Below are positions 1-8,481 of a stretch of DNA of 64,000 nucleotides, in pieces. The stretch comes from Roseiarcus sp963721905 (GTDB lineage: Bacteria > Pseudomonadota > Alphaproteobacteria > Rhizobiales > Beijerinckiaceae). Position 1 is the first letter of the stretch; the number at the start of each line of letters is the position of its first letter. The stretch covers positions 62,001-126,000 of the forward strand of contig CAVRMF010000019.1 in NCBI GenBank assembly GCA_963721905.1. Reading direction: 5' to 3'. A program made the translations under genes and the position numbers. The notes beneath the pieces were generated by a model. The model searched no databases. It had not been told where the DNA came from and saw nothing but the letters and a program-made list of their open reading frames with translations.

Positions 1-1338
1 CTATCCTCCTCCCCATGGGATCTATCAACTCCGGACAGCGTTCAGAAACTGCAGACGGCGTTGCACGCGAAAGCGAAGGCAGAACCCGGCTACCGCTTCT
101 ACACCCTCTACGACAAGATCAGCCGCGACGACATTCTGGCGCACGCCTATGCCCAGTGCCGCTCCAACAAGGGCGCGCCGGGCGTGGACCGTCAGGACTT
201 CGAGGCCGTCGAGACGTATGGGGTGGAGCGATGGCTGGGCGAACTGGCGCTTGCGCTCAGGCAGGAGACTTACCGACCGGACCCTATCAGACGCGTTTAC
301 ATACCGAAGGCCAACGGCAAGCTCAGGCCGCTGGGCATCTCAACCTTGCGGGATCGGGTCTGCATGACAGCCGCGATGCTGGTGCTGGAACCGATCTTCG
401 AGGCCGACCTTCCCTCGGAACTCTATGCCTACCGTCCTGGGCGGAACGCTCAGCAGGCGGTGGTCGAGGTGGAGGAGCTGTTGTTTCGCGGCCATCCGGA
501 CGTGGTGGACGCCGACCTCGCGGACTACTACGGGAGCATTCCTCATGCCGACCTGCTCAAGTCGGTTGCGCGTCGGATCGTCGATCGGCGCGTGCTCCAT
601 CTGATCAGGATGTGGCTAGATTGCCCCGTGGAAGAAACCGACGATCGCGGTCGGAAGACGCGCACGACCGAGGCGCGGGACAAGCGGCGTGGCATTCCGC
701 AGGGCTCGCCGGTCTCACCCTTGCTGGCGAATATCTACATGCGCCGGTTCGTGCTGGGATGGAAGATGTTCGGGCTCGAGCGAACCCTCGGCACGCGGCT
801 CGTGACCTACGCCGACGACCTCGTGATCCTGTGCAGAAGGGGCAAAGGCGAAGAAGCCTTGCAACGACTGCGGGAGATCATGGGCAAGCTGAAGCTTACG
901 GTGAACGAGGAGAAGACGCGCGTCTGCAAAGTGCCGGAGAGCGAGTTCGACTTTCTGGGCTACACGTTCGGGCGGATGTATTCGGCGAGGACCGGCCAGG
1001 CCCGTATCGGCTACCGGCCCTCAAAGAAGAGCATGCAGCGCGCGGTCGAGAAAATCCACGCGCTGACCGAGCGATCGTGCACATGGCAAGAGACCACGAC
1101 GCTGGTGGGCAAAGTGAACCGCATGCTGCGCGGATGGGCGAACTACTTTTCGGTAGGCGCTTTCAGCAAGGCGTACCGGGCGCTTGACGCCTACGCGGCG
1201 GCGCGGGTGCGCCGGTGGTTGCGCCTCAAGCACAAAGTCAGGCGGGGCGGGAGCTATCCACTCTCGCACCTCTACGGGCACTTCGGGCTCGTACGCCTGA
1301 GTCGGCTTGGGCACGACGTGCCGTGGACGAAGGCGTGA
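1..1338 (+). CDS. ltrA: Group II intron reverse transcriptase/maturase (5' end outside window)
   Basis: Intron-encoded protein of a mobile group II intron; it splices its host intron (maturase) and copies it into new DNA sites. The frame is open from base 1, and codons before the first usable start (TTG at 61) already match the family, so the N-terminus lies upstream. Visible parts are the RT fingers and palm, QGSPVSPLLAN near 700-730, the catalytic YADD at about 808-819, and a C-terminal maturase domain (GWANYF near 1130-1150) ending in WTKA. There is no HNH endonuclease domain after the maturase region. Domain V of the intron RNA follows directly, which confirms the assignment. The frame looks intact to its TGA stop. 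Confidence 0.93.
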   Translation, partial: LSSSPWDLSTPDSVQKLQTALHAKAKAEPGYRFYTLYDKISRDDILAHAYAQCRSNKGAPGVDRQDFEAVETYGVERWLGELALALRQETYRPDPIRRVYIPKANGKLRPLGISTLRDRVCMTAAMLVLEPIFEADLPSELYAYRPGRNAQQAVVEVEELLFRGHPDVVDADLADYYGSIPHADLLKSVARRIVDRRVLHLIRMWLDCPVEETDDRGRKTRTTEARDKRRGIPQGSPVSPLLANIYMRRFVLGWKMFGLERTLGTRLVTYADDLVILCRRGKGEEALQRLREIMGKLKLTVNEEKTRVCKVPESEFDFLGYTFGRMYSARTGQARIGYRPSKKSMQRAVEKIHALTERSCTWQETTTLVGKVNRMLRGWANYFSVGAFSKAYRALDAYAAARVRRWLRLKHKVRRGGSYPLSHLYGHFGLVRLSRLGHDVPWTKA

Positions 1339-1495
1339 GGTCTTGTCCGAGAGCCGGATGCAGGAAACCTGCCTGTCCGGTTCGATGAGCGGGGTGTGGA
1401 AACGGAGCTACGGCTGAGCCACTAAGGCACCGCCAGACGAAAGGGGCGGAAACAGACATGCTCAGCCTAACGCCACCGCGCCACACCTCGACTCT
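1339..1495 (+). ncRNA. Group II intron 3' end (domain V and beyond)
   Basis: Domain V, the catalytic hairpin of the ribozyme, is readable at 1351-1383. It starts GAGCCGG and ends CCGGTTC, with an inner GCAGG-AAA-CCTGC stem. It lies 12 bases after the maturase stop, the expected order. Bases after 1384 should hold domain VI and the 3' splice site, but I could not fix that boundary, so the end given is approximate. Confidence 0.72.
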
Positions 1496-1579
1496 ACGCC
1501 GACTCCGGTCCTTCCCGAGGCGACCTGTGTAGGCCCGCATTCCGCCCTTAGGCGCGCCCACGCCCCCTCGGGCGCTTCC

Positions 1580-2071
1580 TCATTCCCGCAACGGCTCGGC
1601 GACGCCGGTCTCGGCGTCGATCAGCGCGAGCGGCGGCGCGGGCAGGGCGAGGGGCGGGGCAGCGGGCGCCGGCAGGGGCGCGGCCGGGGCCGGACGCCAG
1701 TGCGCCTTCGCGGCCGCGAGCCCATGATAGCGATCGAGCGCGGCGACCAGCCGCGTGAGCGGCGCGACGGCCTTCAAGTCGCCATTCTCGATCGAAGCGT
1801 CAGCGAGCCGCAGCGCTTTGGTCAGCCGCGCGACTTGCAGATGCATGTAGCGATCCGGCGCGTCGAGCCGCCGCTCGACGATCGCCCGGTCGATCGCGCG
1901 CTGGACCGTCGCGACGCTCACCTTCGCCGCGTCAGCGATCTGACTGCAGCTATAGCCCGACGCCAGAAGGTCGAAATAGGTCTCGCGCTCAGCGATCCTC
2001 GCGGCGATCCTCGCCCGGCGCTGGGCTCGGACTCCAACGGGTTGCGATTGGGGTGCGGCTTCGCTGGTCAT
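1580..2071 (-). CDS. Helix-turn-helix protein of unknown role
   Basis: A 163-residue protein. A GAAGGAG ribosome site lies 8-9 bases before the ATG at 2071, which favours this start over an upstream one. Residues about 30-65 form a helix-turn-helix (LASGYSCSQIADAAKVSVAT). A mainly helical segment follows, and then a low-complexity Ala/Pro tail (PAPAAPLPAPAAPPLALP). The plan resembles small DNA-binding proteins such as phage terminase small subunits, but no phage genes are nearby and I do not assign a function. It sits just downstream of the group II intron, on the opposite strand. Confidence 0.7.
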   Translation of the reverse strand: MTSEAAPQSQPVGVRAQRRARIAARIAERETYFDLLASGYSCSQIADAAKVSVATVQRAIDRAIVERRLDAPDRYMHLQVARLTKALRLADASIENGDLKAVAPLTRLVAALDRYHGLAAAKAHWRPAPAAPLPAPAAPPLALPAPPLALIDAETGVAEPLRE

Positions 2072-2479
2072 CGGCTTTTCTCCTTCGGCGCGAGCGCGGC
2101 AAACGCCCATGATAGCCGATATTCCGATTTTCGGAAAGCAATTTCTGCGTCCGGCAACGCTAAGCTATTGATAATGAAAAGGAATTAGCCTCCCCGCGGG
2201 CGCCGTGATGGCCGGGGGCGGCCATGCCGCTCACCCCATCGCAGGGGGCTGCAGAAATGGACGCATAACCCATTGATCCGTCGCGCCAGGCGACGAAAAT
2301 GTACGGCCTCATCCAGCGGGGTCGGCCAATCGCCCCTTCACTCCCTCAAGAGCTCGTTGATGCTGGTCGTGGCGCGCGTCCGCGTCGGATCACCATCTCG
2401 TTTGCTTCCGAGTAGAGCGCGTCCCCCGGCTTGTGGGTCTGATGTAGACGGTGCCGCTCCTCATCCACGCCGCCGACCG
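2072..2479. other. Intergenic region with a gene scrap
   Basis: About 400 bp without an intact gene. It holds a short hairpin near 2208-2223 (TGGCCG-GGGG-CGGCCA) and the dapD-like tail listed separately at 2338-2385. Nothing else was recognised. Confidence 0.5.
2338..2385 (-). pseudogene. Fragment of a dapD 3' end
   Basis: Reading the minus strand to a TGA at 2338-2340 gives TRTRATTSINELLRE, which parallels the C-terminus of the intact dapD at 8482-9339 (AQTRAKTGINELLRD). About 37 of 45 bases match by eye, including silent positions, so this looks like a DNA-level copy rather than chance. The similarity stops upstream of the Arg/Thr run, leaving only the last 15 or so codons. It cannot encode an enzyme. 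Confidence 0.6.
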
Positions 2480-3499
2480 TCAAGCGCGCTTTGTCGCGGA
2501 AATGACGCCCGAGCCGTTCGGCAGGGTGATCCGTCGCATGTCCCCGCAGCCGGCCGCCTCGAGCCAGCGGGCGTGCTCGCTTTCGGTGTAGGACGCGCCG
2601 GCGCGGTAGAGATTCATGAAGGTCACATTGCGATAGACCGGCGCGGCGGGCGAAAGCCGGTCATCGTCAAGAATGTTGCCGGCAATGTAGATCGCCCCGC
2701 CCGGCCTCAGCGCGGCGGCGGCGTTGGCTATGGCGCGGGCGGCGTCTTCGGGCGCAAGAACCTGCACCAGCATCCGCAAAATCGCGGCGTCGTAAGAGCC
2801 GCCCGGCGACGCCCGCAAGATGTCTCCGGCTTCGATCGCAACCCGGTCGCCGCCGGGCGTTGCGCGCAGCAACGGCTCCGCCAGCCTCGCAGGGCCAGGC
2901 AGGTCGTACAAGACTCCGGTCATGCCCGGATTGAGCTCGCACAGCGTCGCAATCATACCGCCGGACCCGCCGCCGATATCGACGACCGAACGGAACCTTG
3001 AGAAATCGAACCGCTGGGCGAAATCCCGGCCGGAGGCGATCGCGAGCGGGTGCATTCCGCGCAGCATCGCCGACATTTCGTCGTCGGACATCGCACTGAA
3101 GTCATGCAGGGCGGCGGGATGGCCCGAGCGGATCGATTCGGCGGTCTCGAGGTCGGCGCGCCACAATTGTTCGAGCAACTCATGCATGCCGCCGATATAA
3201 CGAGGCGAGCCTTTGACGAAGTAAGTCGCCGCCTCGGGAGAGTTGGCGAATCCGGCGTCATGGCGTTCGAGCAGACCCGCTGCGACGAGCGCGAACATGA
3301 GCCGCGACAGTCTTGACGGCTCGACGCCGAGCGCACTCGCAATCTCCGCCGTCTCGCGCGGTCCGCCGGCGAGCTCGCTGAACACGTCGAGCTTCAATCC
3401 GGCGAGCATCGCGAGGGCCGCCTGCAAGCCGGACTGCAGTTGATCGATCAGTTTGGGCGCGGGCGGGGCCGCCTGCGCTTTGGCGCCTGTCTCACTCAT
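2480..3499 (-). CDS. O-methyltransferase-like SAM-dependent enzyme
   Basis: 339 residues with the layout of the COMT/hydroxyindole O-methyltransferase family. The N-terminal part (about 20-110) is a winged-helix dimerisation domain (LQSGLQAALAMLAGLKLDVF). The Rossmann methyltransferase domain has the SAM motif VVDIGGGSGG near residue 170. The usual LHDW segment with the catalytic His before the C-terminal helices is replaced by ILRMLVQVLAPEDA, so the family's general base is not visible. It probably methylates a small molecule or keeps the fold for another purpose; the substrate is unknown. It is divergent from the DUF4331 gene across a 200-bp gap. Confidence 0.85.
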   Translation of the reverse strand: MSETGAKAQAAPPAPKLIDQLQSGLQAALAMLAGLKLDVFSELAGGPRETAEIASALGVEPSRLSRLMFALVAAGLLERHDAGFANSPEAATYFVKGSPRYIGGMHELLEQLWRADLETAESIRSGHPAALHDFSAMSDDEMSAMLRGMHPLAIASGRDFAQRFDFSRFRSVVDIGGGSGGMIATLCELNPGMTGVLYDLPGPARLAEPLLRATPGGDRVAIEAGDILRASPGGSYDAAILRMLVQVLAPEDAARAIANAAAALRPGGAIYIAGNILDDDRLSPAAPVYRNVTFMNLYRAGASYTESEHARWLEAAGCGDMRRITLPNGSGVISATKRA

Positions 3500-3699
3500 C
3501 CGAATGGTCCCAATCCAAAATCTGCGACCGTTTCGCGCCGCATCGATGCGGCCTCACTCCCGCATAAAGGCGTAGTGCTCGAGTCTCCCTGCGGCCGGAG
3601 CTTTTCACACAACGAAAGATTCGCGATCGCTGCCGCAGCACGCCTTGAATCGCTCGTCGCTTTCTGAGAGCCTTGCCAGACCAAGATCGAGGGGTGGAC

Positions 3700-4851
3700 A
3701 TGAAGCGACTCGCCGGCTGGGCCACTGTGCTGTTTACGCTGCTCGCCCTGTCTCTGATCGCGCCAGCGGCTACACTCGCGTCCGATCACGCCGATCCGCT
3801 TGAAATGACGGACCCGAACGGCAACCTCACCGACCTGTTTTTCTTTCCGAAAGGCGATCAGTATATCCTGATCGTAGACGTCCATGCAAAGTTGACGTCG
3901 CCAAAGCCCTATGATCTCGGGCCCTACGAATATAAGGTGAATTTCGATCTCACTACGCCTCTCGCGTTCACGAGCGACGAGGACCGACACCGCTACGGCG
4001 GCACGATTACAGCGCCGGATAAAATACACCCCGACGCTTCGATTACCATCCACCTGAACAATGACGCCACATTGAAGGACCTGACCGTCAACGGCCTGAA
4101 CAATACGGACAAGATCCGCACGTATACGGGCGTGCGCGACGACCCCTTCATTTTCCCGCGCTTTTTCAAGGTCAATGTCATTGCTATGGTGATGAGCATT
4201 CCCAAGGATGCGTTCCCCGCCGAGCAGCACGATTTCATGCTGTGGGCCACCTCCACCAAAGACGGTGTGGAGTTGGATCATGACGGCCGTTCAATACGGA
4301 CGCAGTTGCCGCGCTTCAGCGAGATCAATACTTCTCCACCAAGCGAGCACGTCAAGCTCCTCATGCAAAGGAAGGAGACTGTCGACAATATTTACAATTT
4401 CCTAAAGAACAAAAAGGAGTGGTACTCGAGGGGGCTGGCCGATCTGATTCAGACCTCGTTTCTGATCCGCAAATACGATCTTGTGCCTGACGTGATGGTC
4501 TATACCGATCGCTTCCCGGTGGGTTATCCCAATGGACGCGTGCTGACCGACGATGTCGTCGCCCAAACCTGCGCCTTTGGCGACTGCCTGTTGCAGGAAA
4601 TCTCCTACATTGAGGGCGAATATCCCCGCGCCACTGAAAATGACAAGCAGTTCCTCGATGACTGGCCCTATCTCGCCGATCCATGGCCGGAAAGGCCCGA
4701 GGCGGGTCTCCCGACCGAAAGCATCCTGCCTTACATCGTTGGCGCGGTGCTTCTGTTTGCTTTCGTCAGTTGGGCGATCATCGAGATCTTGCGCCGCCTA
4801 TTGGTATGGGTGATCTGGCGACGCAGATCGCACGCCGCTTCGGCTGCGTGA
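3700..4851 (+). CDS. DUF4331 family exported protein, membrane-anchored
   Basis: 383 residues from the ATG at 3700, which follows a GAGGGG ribosome site; an earlier in-frame ATG at 3673 lacks one. A signal peptide (hydrophobic WATVLFTLLALSLIAPAA, cleavage near ASDHADP) precedes the DUF4331 domain, which begins with the typical SDHADP...NLTDLFFF opening. A single C-terminal membrane helix (ILPYIVGAVLLFAFVSWAII) with an Arg-rich cytoplasmic end anchors it, so the domain faces the periplasm. The family has no assigned function. The 7-base gap to the DUF4198 gene and the HupE-like genes beyond suggest one operon. Confidence 0.88.
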   Translation: MKRLAGWATVLFTLLALSLIAPAATLASDHADPLEMTDPNGNLTDLFFFPKGDQYILIVDVHAKLTSPKPYDLGPYEYKVNFDLTTPLAFTSDEDRHRYGGTITAPDKIHPDASITIHLNNDATLKDLTVNGLNNTDKIRTYTGVRDDPFIFPRFFKVNVIAMVMSIPKDAFPAEQHDFMLWATSTKDGVELDHDGRSIRTQLPRFSEINTSPPSEHVKLLMQRKETVDNIYNFLKNKKEWYSRGLADLIQTSFLIRKYDLVPDVMVYTDRFPVGYPNGRVLTDDVVAQTCAFGDCLLQEISYIEGEYPRATENDKQFLDDWPYLADPWPERPEAGLPTESILPYIVGAVLLFAFVSWAIIEILRRLLVWVIWRRRSHAASAA

Positions 4852-4858
4852 ACGACCT

Positions 4859-5665
4859 TTGAGGACCCTCGCACTTGCGGCGGTTTTGCTGCTGCTTGCG
4901 GCTGCAACCGGGCGGGCGCACGACTTCTGGATCGAGCCTTCGACCTTTCATCCCGGTCCCGGCACGCCGGTGTCGGTTGGTTTGCGCGTCGGACAGGATT
5001 TCATCGGCGATCCGGTGCCGCGGCTCTCGCCTTTCATTGCGGCGTTCTATGTGCGGCAGAACGGGGTCGACCATGACGTCAGCGGAGCGGATCGGATCGA
5101 TCCGGCCGGCGTGCTGCGCGCCGACGGCGGCGCCACCGAAATTATCGCCTATGCGAGCACCGGAAACTATATCGAGTTGCCGCCCGACCAATTCGAGGAC
5201 TACCTCAGGCTTTACGGGCTTGACGACATCATCGCCAGCCGCGCCCTGCGCGGAGAACGCGACAAGCCCGGCCGCGAGCGCTTCTACCGCTACGCCAAGG
5301 CCCTGCTGACCGGGCTCAAGCCGTCGGCGGACGTCGCCAAGCCTCTCGGGCTCGACTTTGAGATCGTGCCCGACGACGACCCGACGACTCGGCTCGAGCC
5401 GTTTCACGGCCGCATCCTTTACCACGGGAGGCCGCTCCCCAACGCAACGGTCGTGGCGCTGCTGCACGGCGAACCCAACGTTCGTCTGCAGACGCGCAGC
5501 GACGCGCAAGGCGCCGTTACCTTGCCGCTTCCGCGTCCCGGGGTTTGGCTGATCAAGTCCTTGCATATTGAGCGCGCCTGGTTCTTCTCCAGCGAGGACT
5601 GGGACAGCCAGTGGGCCTCGTTGACCTTTGAGATTCCGGAACCCAAACCTGAGCCGCAGCCGTGA
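4859..5665 (+). CDS. DUF4198 family periplasmic protein
   Basis: 268 residues, starting at TTG 4859, 7 bases after the DUF4331 stop. A clear signal peptide (LALAAVLLLLAAATGRA) is cleaved just before HDFWIEPSTF, a hallmark opening of DUF4198 proteins. The body is predicted to be beta-rich (GRILYHGRPLPNATVVALLHG resembles a carboxypeptidase-regulatory-like fold) and ends in a Pro/Glu/Lys tail. Family members often lie beside metal-uptake genes, so a periplasmic metal-handling role is an inference. The tail reads LTFEIPEPKPEPQP and recurs in degenerate form just before 7289. Confidence 0.85.
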   Translation: MRTLALAAVLLLLAAATGRAHDFWIEPSTFHPGPGTPVSVGLRVGQDFIGDPVPRLSPFIAAFYVRQNGVDHDVSGADRIDPAGVLRADGGATEIIAYASTGNYIELPPDQFEDYLRLYGLDDIIASRALRGERDKPGRERFYRYAKALLTGLKPSADVAKPLGLDFEIVPDDDPTTRLEPFHGRILYHGRPLPNATVVALLHGEPNVRLQTRSDAQGAVTLPLPRPGVWLIKSLHIERAWFFSSEDWDSQWASLTFEIPEPKPEPQP

Positions 5666-5857
5666 CGCCGCGTGGCTGCAAGGCGGCAAATCCAACTCGC
5701 CTTCGTCGCTTTGATGGTCTTGCCCGAGTGTGCGCTTTCGGCTCATTGACATGCGCTGGCCGCGCCGGGTCATATGGGCGCCCACTTATGTCGTTGGCTC
5801 GCTGGGTGCGTTTCGGACCACCGAGCGCGTCGTCATGACGGTCTCGGGAGGGTGATC

Positions 5858-6451
5858 TTGAAGTCGCATGCGATCCGCCTCGGGCTTGCGCTGGCGATGG
5901 CGGCGCTGCCGGCCGCGGCTTTCGCGCATCCTCAGGTTGGTTCGGCGACCGGATTCCTCACGGGCTTCCTCCACCCGATCAGCGGGCTCGATCACATCAT
6001 CGCGATGGTGGCGGTCGGATTGTGGGGGGCGCAGCTCGGGTCGCCGGCGATCTGGATGCTGCCGGTGACTTTTCCGATCGTCATGGCGTTCGGTGGCTTT
6101 CTCGGTCTTGTTGGCGTCCCTGTGCCCTACGTCGAGATCGGCATCGCGCTCTCTGGCGTGCTGCTCGGCGCGGCCGTTCTGATCGAGGCCCGCCCGCCGC
6201 TCTGGATCGCGGCGGCGCTGATCGCGATCTTCGCGATCTGCCACGGGCACGCGCATGGCGCCGAGTTGCCGCCGGGTACGAGCGGACTAACCTACTCGAT
6301 CGGTTTCGTCGCCGCGACCGGGCTCCTGCACGCCTGCGGCATCGGGATCGGAACCATACACCGTTGGTCCTACGGCCGGCTCGCCCTGCGAGCCCTTGGC
6401 GGCTTGATCGGCGTCGGGGGCGTCTTCTTTCTGGCGCAGGCGTTTGAATGA
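5858..6451 (+). CDS. hupE: HupE/UreJ family membrane protein (first copy)
   Basis: About 197 residues. TTG at 5858 is chosen because GGGAGG sits 6 bases upstream; GTG at 5852 would abut that site. A signal-like segment ends at AAAFAHPQVG, so the first His is at the mature N-terminus. The family signature HPISGLDHIIAMVAVGLWGA follows, then about five more membrane helices, with CHGHAHG in a later one. HupE/UreJ proteins are linked to nickel or cobalt uptake for hydrogenase or urease, but neither enzyme is encoded here. It overlaps the next gene by four bases (ATGA), implying translational coupling. Confidence 0.88.
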   Translation: MKSHAIRLGLALAMAALPAAAFAHPQVGSATGFLTGFLHPISGLDHIIAMVAVGLWGAQLGSPAIWMLPVTFPIVMAFGGFLGLVGVPVPYVEIGIALSGVLLGAAVLIEARPPLWIAAALIAIFAICHGHAHGAELPPGTSGLTYSIGFVAATGLLHACGIGIGTIHRWSYGRLALRALGGLIGVGGVFFLAQAFE

Positions 6452-7053
6452 CAGGCGCCCACGTCCGCCGCTGGGTTGGGGCCGCAGGGTTCGGACTGGC
6501 GCTCTTGCCGGGCGCGGCTCGGGCGCATCTCGTCGCGACCGGCCTCGGCCCGCTCTATGACGGCGCTGCCCATTTCGCCTTGTCGCCGGAAGACTACGTC
6601 CCGATCGGCGGCGCCGCGCTTCTCGCAGGGCTGAGGGGCGAGGAGCACGCGCGCCCGGCCGTCCTTATCTTGCCGCTCGCCTGGTTAAGTGGCGGCCTCC
6701 TCGGCTGGCTGCCTCACGCGCCAGCGTTGGCGGCGCCTTCCTGGTTGCCCTTCCTCGCAATCGGCGGCCTCGTCGCCGCGGATCTGCCGCTGCCGGTCAG
6801 CGCGTCCGCGGCGATCGTCGGCGCGCTGGGGCTCGTCCTCGGCTACCCGAACGGTCAAGCGATGGCGCAGTACGGCCAGGGCCTCAGCAGTGTCCTCGGC
6901 TCGGCCGCTGCAATCTTCGTCTTCGTCTCGCTCATCGCTGTGCTCGCGGCCGGAACGACGGTTACGTGGATGCGAATCGCGTGGCGGGTCCTTGGAAGCT
7001 GGATCGCTGCAAGCGGCCTCCTGCTCCTCGGTTGGGCGCTGCGGCGGAGCTGA
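6448..7053 (+). CDS. HupE/UreJ-like membrane protein (second, divergent copy)
   Basis: 201 residues, overlapping the preceding hupE by ATGA. It has a signal-like N-terminus (AAGFGLALLPGAARA) directly before HLVATGLGPLYDGAAHF, which keeps His residues where HupE has its HPxxGxDH motif, though the motif itself is not canonical. Six or so hydrophobic helices follow. I read it as a distant HupE/UreJ relative. Its role is probably tied to its neighbours, as a second membrane subunit of the same system. It ends at 7053, about 235 bases before the third HupE-like gene. Confidence 0.75.
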   Translation: MTGAHVRRWVGAAGFGLALLPGAARAHLVATGLGPLYDGAAHFALSPEDYVPIGGAALLAGLRGEEHARPAVLILPLAWLSGGLLGWLPHAPALAAPSWLPFLAIGGLVAADLPLPVSASAAIVGALGLVLGYPNGQAMAQYGQGLSSVLGSAAAIFVFVSLIAVLAAGTTVTWMRIAWRVLGSWIAASGLLLLGWALRRS

Positions 7054-7240
7054 CCCATGCGTGGCGAGCGGGACAGCCGATTGACAGCGACCTGACGTTC
7101 GCGAACCGTCGGCGCGGGCAAGAGGAGAGGCCGACTTCGGTCGCAGTATCGAAGCCCGGGCCAAACAGCGCGCCGAGCGCCGCGTTACTGCGTGCGACGG
7201 CCGCGGCGCTGGCGCCCGACTTCAACTTGAACAGTCTAAG

Positions 7241-7292
7241 GGCTTTGCTGACGTTTGAAATCCCCAAACCCAAACCTGAGCCCAAGCCGTGA
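7241..7292 (+). pseudogene. Degenerate copy of the DUF4198 gene tail
   Basis: The bases just before the third HupE-like gene translate as LLTFEIPKPKPEPKP followed by TGA at 7290-7292. The intact DUF4198 gene ends SLTFEIPEPKPEPQP then TGA. The DNA agrees closely too (CCCAAACCTGAGCC in both). Upstream of LTFEIP the frame has no DUF4198 similarity and no signal peptide. This is best read as the leftover 3' end of a second DUF4198 gene, its stop now overlapping the GTG start of the next gene. Confidence 0.65.
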
Positions 7293-8380
7293 CGTGGCTG
7301 AGGGCGCTTCTGGCGTTTGCGCTCCTGGCGATCGTTGGCGTCGCGCGCGCACACGAAATCGGCACGACGCAGGCGCATCTCACGCTGCACAAGGACCACA
7401 CCTGGTCGGCCGAGATCGCGACGCCGCCCACGCCGCTGCTCAATCGCCTGGAGGCGGCGGCCGGCCAGCGCCTCAGCGGCAGCGGGCTCGATCAGGATGC
7501 GCTCAGCGCCAAGCTCGGCGAGCTAAGGCAGGACATAGCGCGAAGGATCGAGGTCAAGTTCGATGGGGTCGCCTCGCCGGTCGATGTGTCCTTCGCCTGG
7601 GTCGGCGAGGTTTCCGATATCAAGAAGCCGCTTGGCGTGGTCCTGGAGGCGAAAGGGCCGATACCGGAGGGCGCGCGAGAGGTCACCTGGCGCTACGACC
7701 TCGTCCAGAGCACGTATGGGATCGTGTTCGCCTCCGAAGGCACGGAGGACACCGAGACGCAATGGCTCGAAGGCGATGCGCCAAGCGAGCCTTTCCCCGC
7801 GTCCGCCGACATCAAGCCGCCGACCACGCCCGACATCGTCGCGCAGTATCTTCAGCTCGGTTTCCGCCACGTCGTTCAAGGCCTCGATCACATCCTCTTC
7901 GTGCTCGGCATCTTCCTGCTCGCGACGGAATTGAAGCCGGTTCTGGTGCAGGTCACCTCGTTCACCGTCGCGCATTCGGTCACGCTTGCCCTCGCCATGT
8001 CCGGCGTCCTTTTGGTGTCGTCGCGGATCGTCGACCCGCTGATCTCGTTCTCGATTGCCTATGTTGCGATCGAGAACATCGTCGTCGGACGATTGACGCC
8101 CTGGCGGCCAGCGGTCGTATTCGGATTCGGTCTGTTCCACGGCATGGGCTTCGCCGGTGCGCTGCGGGAGTTAAGGGTGCCGCATGGCCAGTTTCTTCCC
8201 GCGCTGGTCAGCTTCAATGTCGGCATTGAACTGGCGCAGCTCTCGATCATTGCGGCCGCGTTCGTGTCGGTCGCAATGTGGCGCCACAAGCCGTGGTACC
8301 GCTCCCGCGTCGCGGCGCCAGCCTCCGCGGTGATCGCCGCCACCGGCCTCCTCTGGACCATTCAACTTGTGACAGCCTGA
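7289..8380 (+). CDS. HupE/UreJ family protein with large periplasmic domain (third copy)
   Basis: 363 residues starting at GTG 7289, which overlaps the TGA of the degenerate tail. A signal peptide (LLAFALLAIVGVARA) precedes HEIGTTQAHLTL, then a periplasmic domain of about 170 residues. The membrane half has the HupE motif FRHVVQGLDHILFVLGIFLLA and a second block, FTVAHSVTLALAMSGV, followed by GLFHGMGFAGAL. These His residues are the likely metal-contacting positions of the family. This two-part architecture is the long HupE/UreJ_2 type. It closes the co-directional run that starts with the DUF4331 gene. Confidence 0.85.
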   Translation: MTWLRALLAFALLAIVGVARAHEIGTTQAHLTLHKDHTWSAEIATPPTPLLNRLEAAAGQRLSGSGLDQDALSAKLGELRQDIARRIEVKFDGVASPVDVSFAWVGEVSDIKKPLGVVLEAKGPIPEGAREVTWRYDLVQSTYGIVFASEGTEDTETQWLEGDAPSEPFPASADIKPPTTPDIVAQYLQLGFRHVVQGLDHILFVLGIFLLATELKPVLVQVTSFTVAHSVTLALAMSGVLLVSSRIVDPLISFSIAYVAIENIVVGRLTPWRPAVVFGFGLFHGMGFAGALRELRVPHGQFLPALVSFNVGIELAQLSIIAAAFVSVAMWRHKPWYRSRVAAPASAVIAATGLLWTIQLVTA

Positions 8381-8400
8381 CGGCCAGCCCAACCGTTGCC

Positions 8401-8447
8401 GTCATGGCCGTCCCCTGACTTGATCCGGGTATTGTCCCGGCCATGAC
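8401..8447. repeat. Intergenic palindrome between convergent genes
   Basis: Ten-base arms GTCATGGCCG (8401-8410) and CGGCCATGAC (8438-8447) flank a 27-base centre. It belongs to a class of palindromic elements seen again at 16876-16935 and 24073-24232. It lies between convergent genes and may end both transcripts. Confidence 0.6.
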
Positions 8448-8481
8448 GACCGTGGATTCGCGGGCCGGCAAGCCACCCCCT

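Noticed and set aside
15..1187. A 390-codon frame overlapping the group II maturase
   Set aside because: The other frame has the RT and maturase motifs including YADD. This one is an Arg/Gly-rich shadow.
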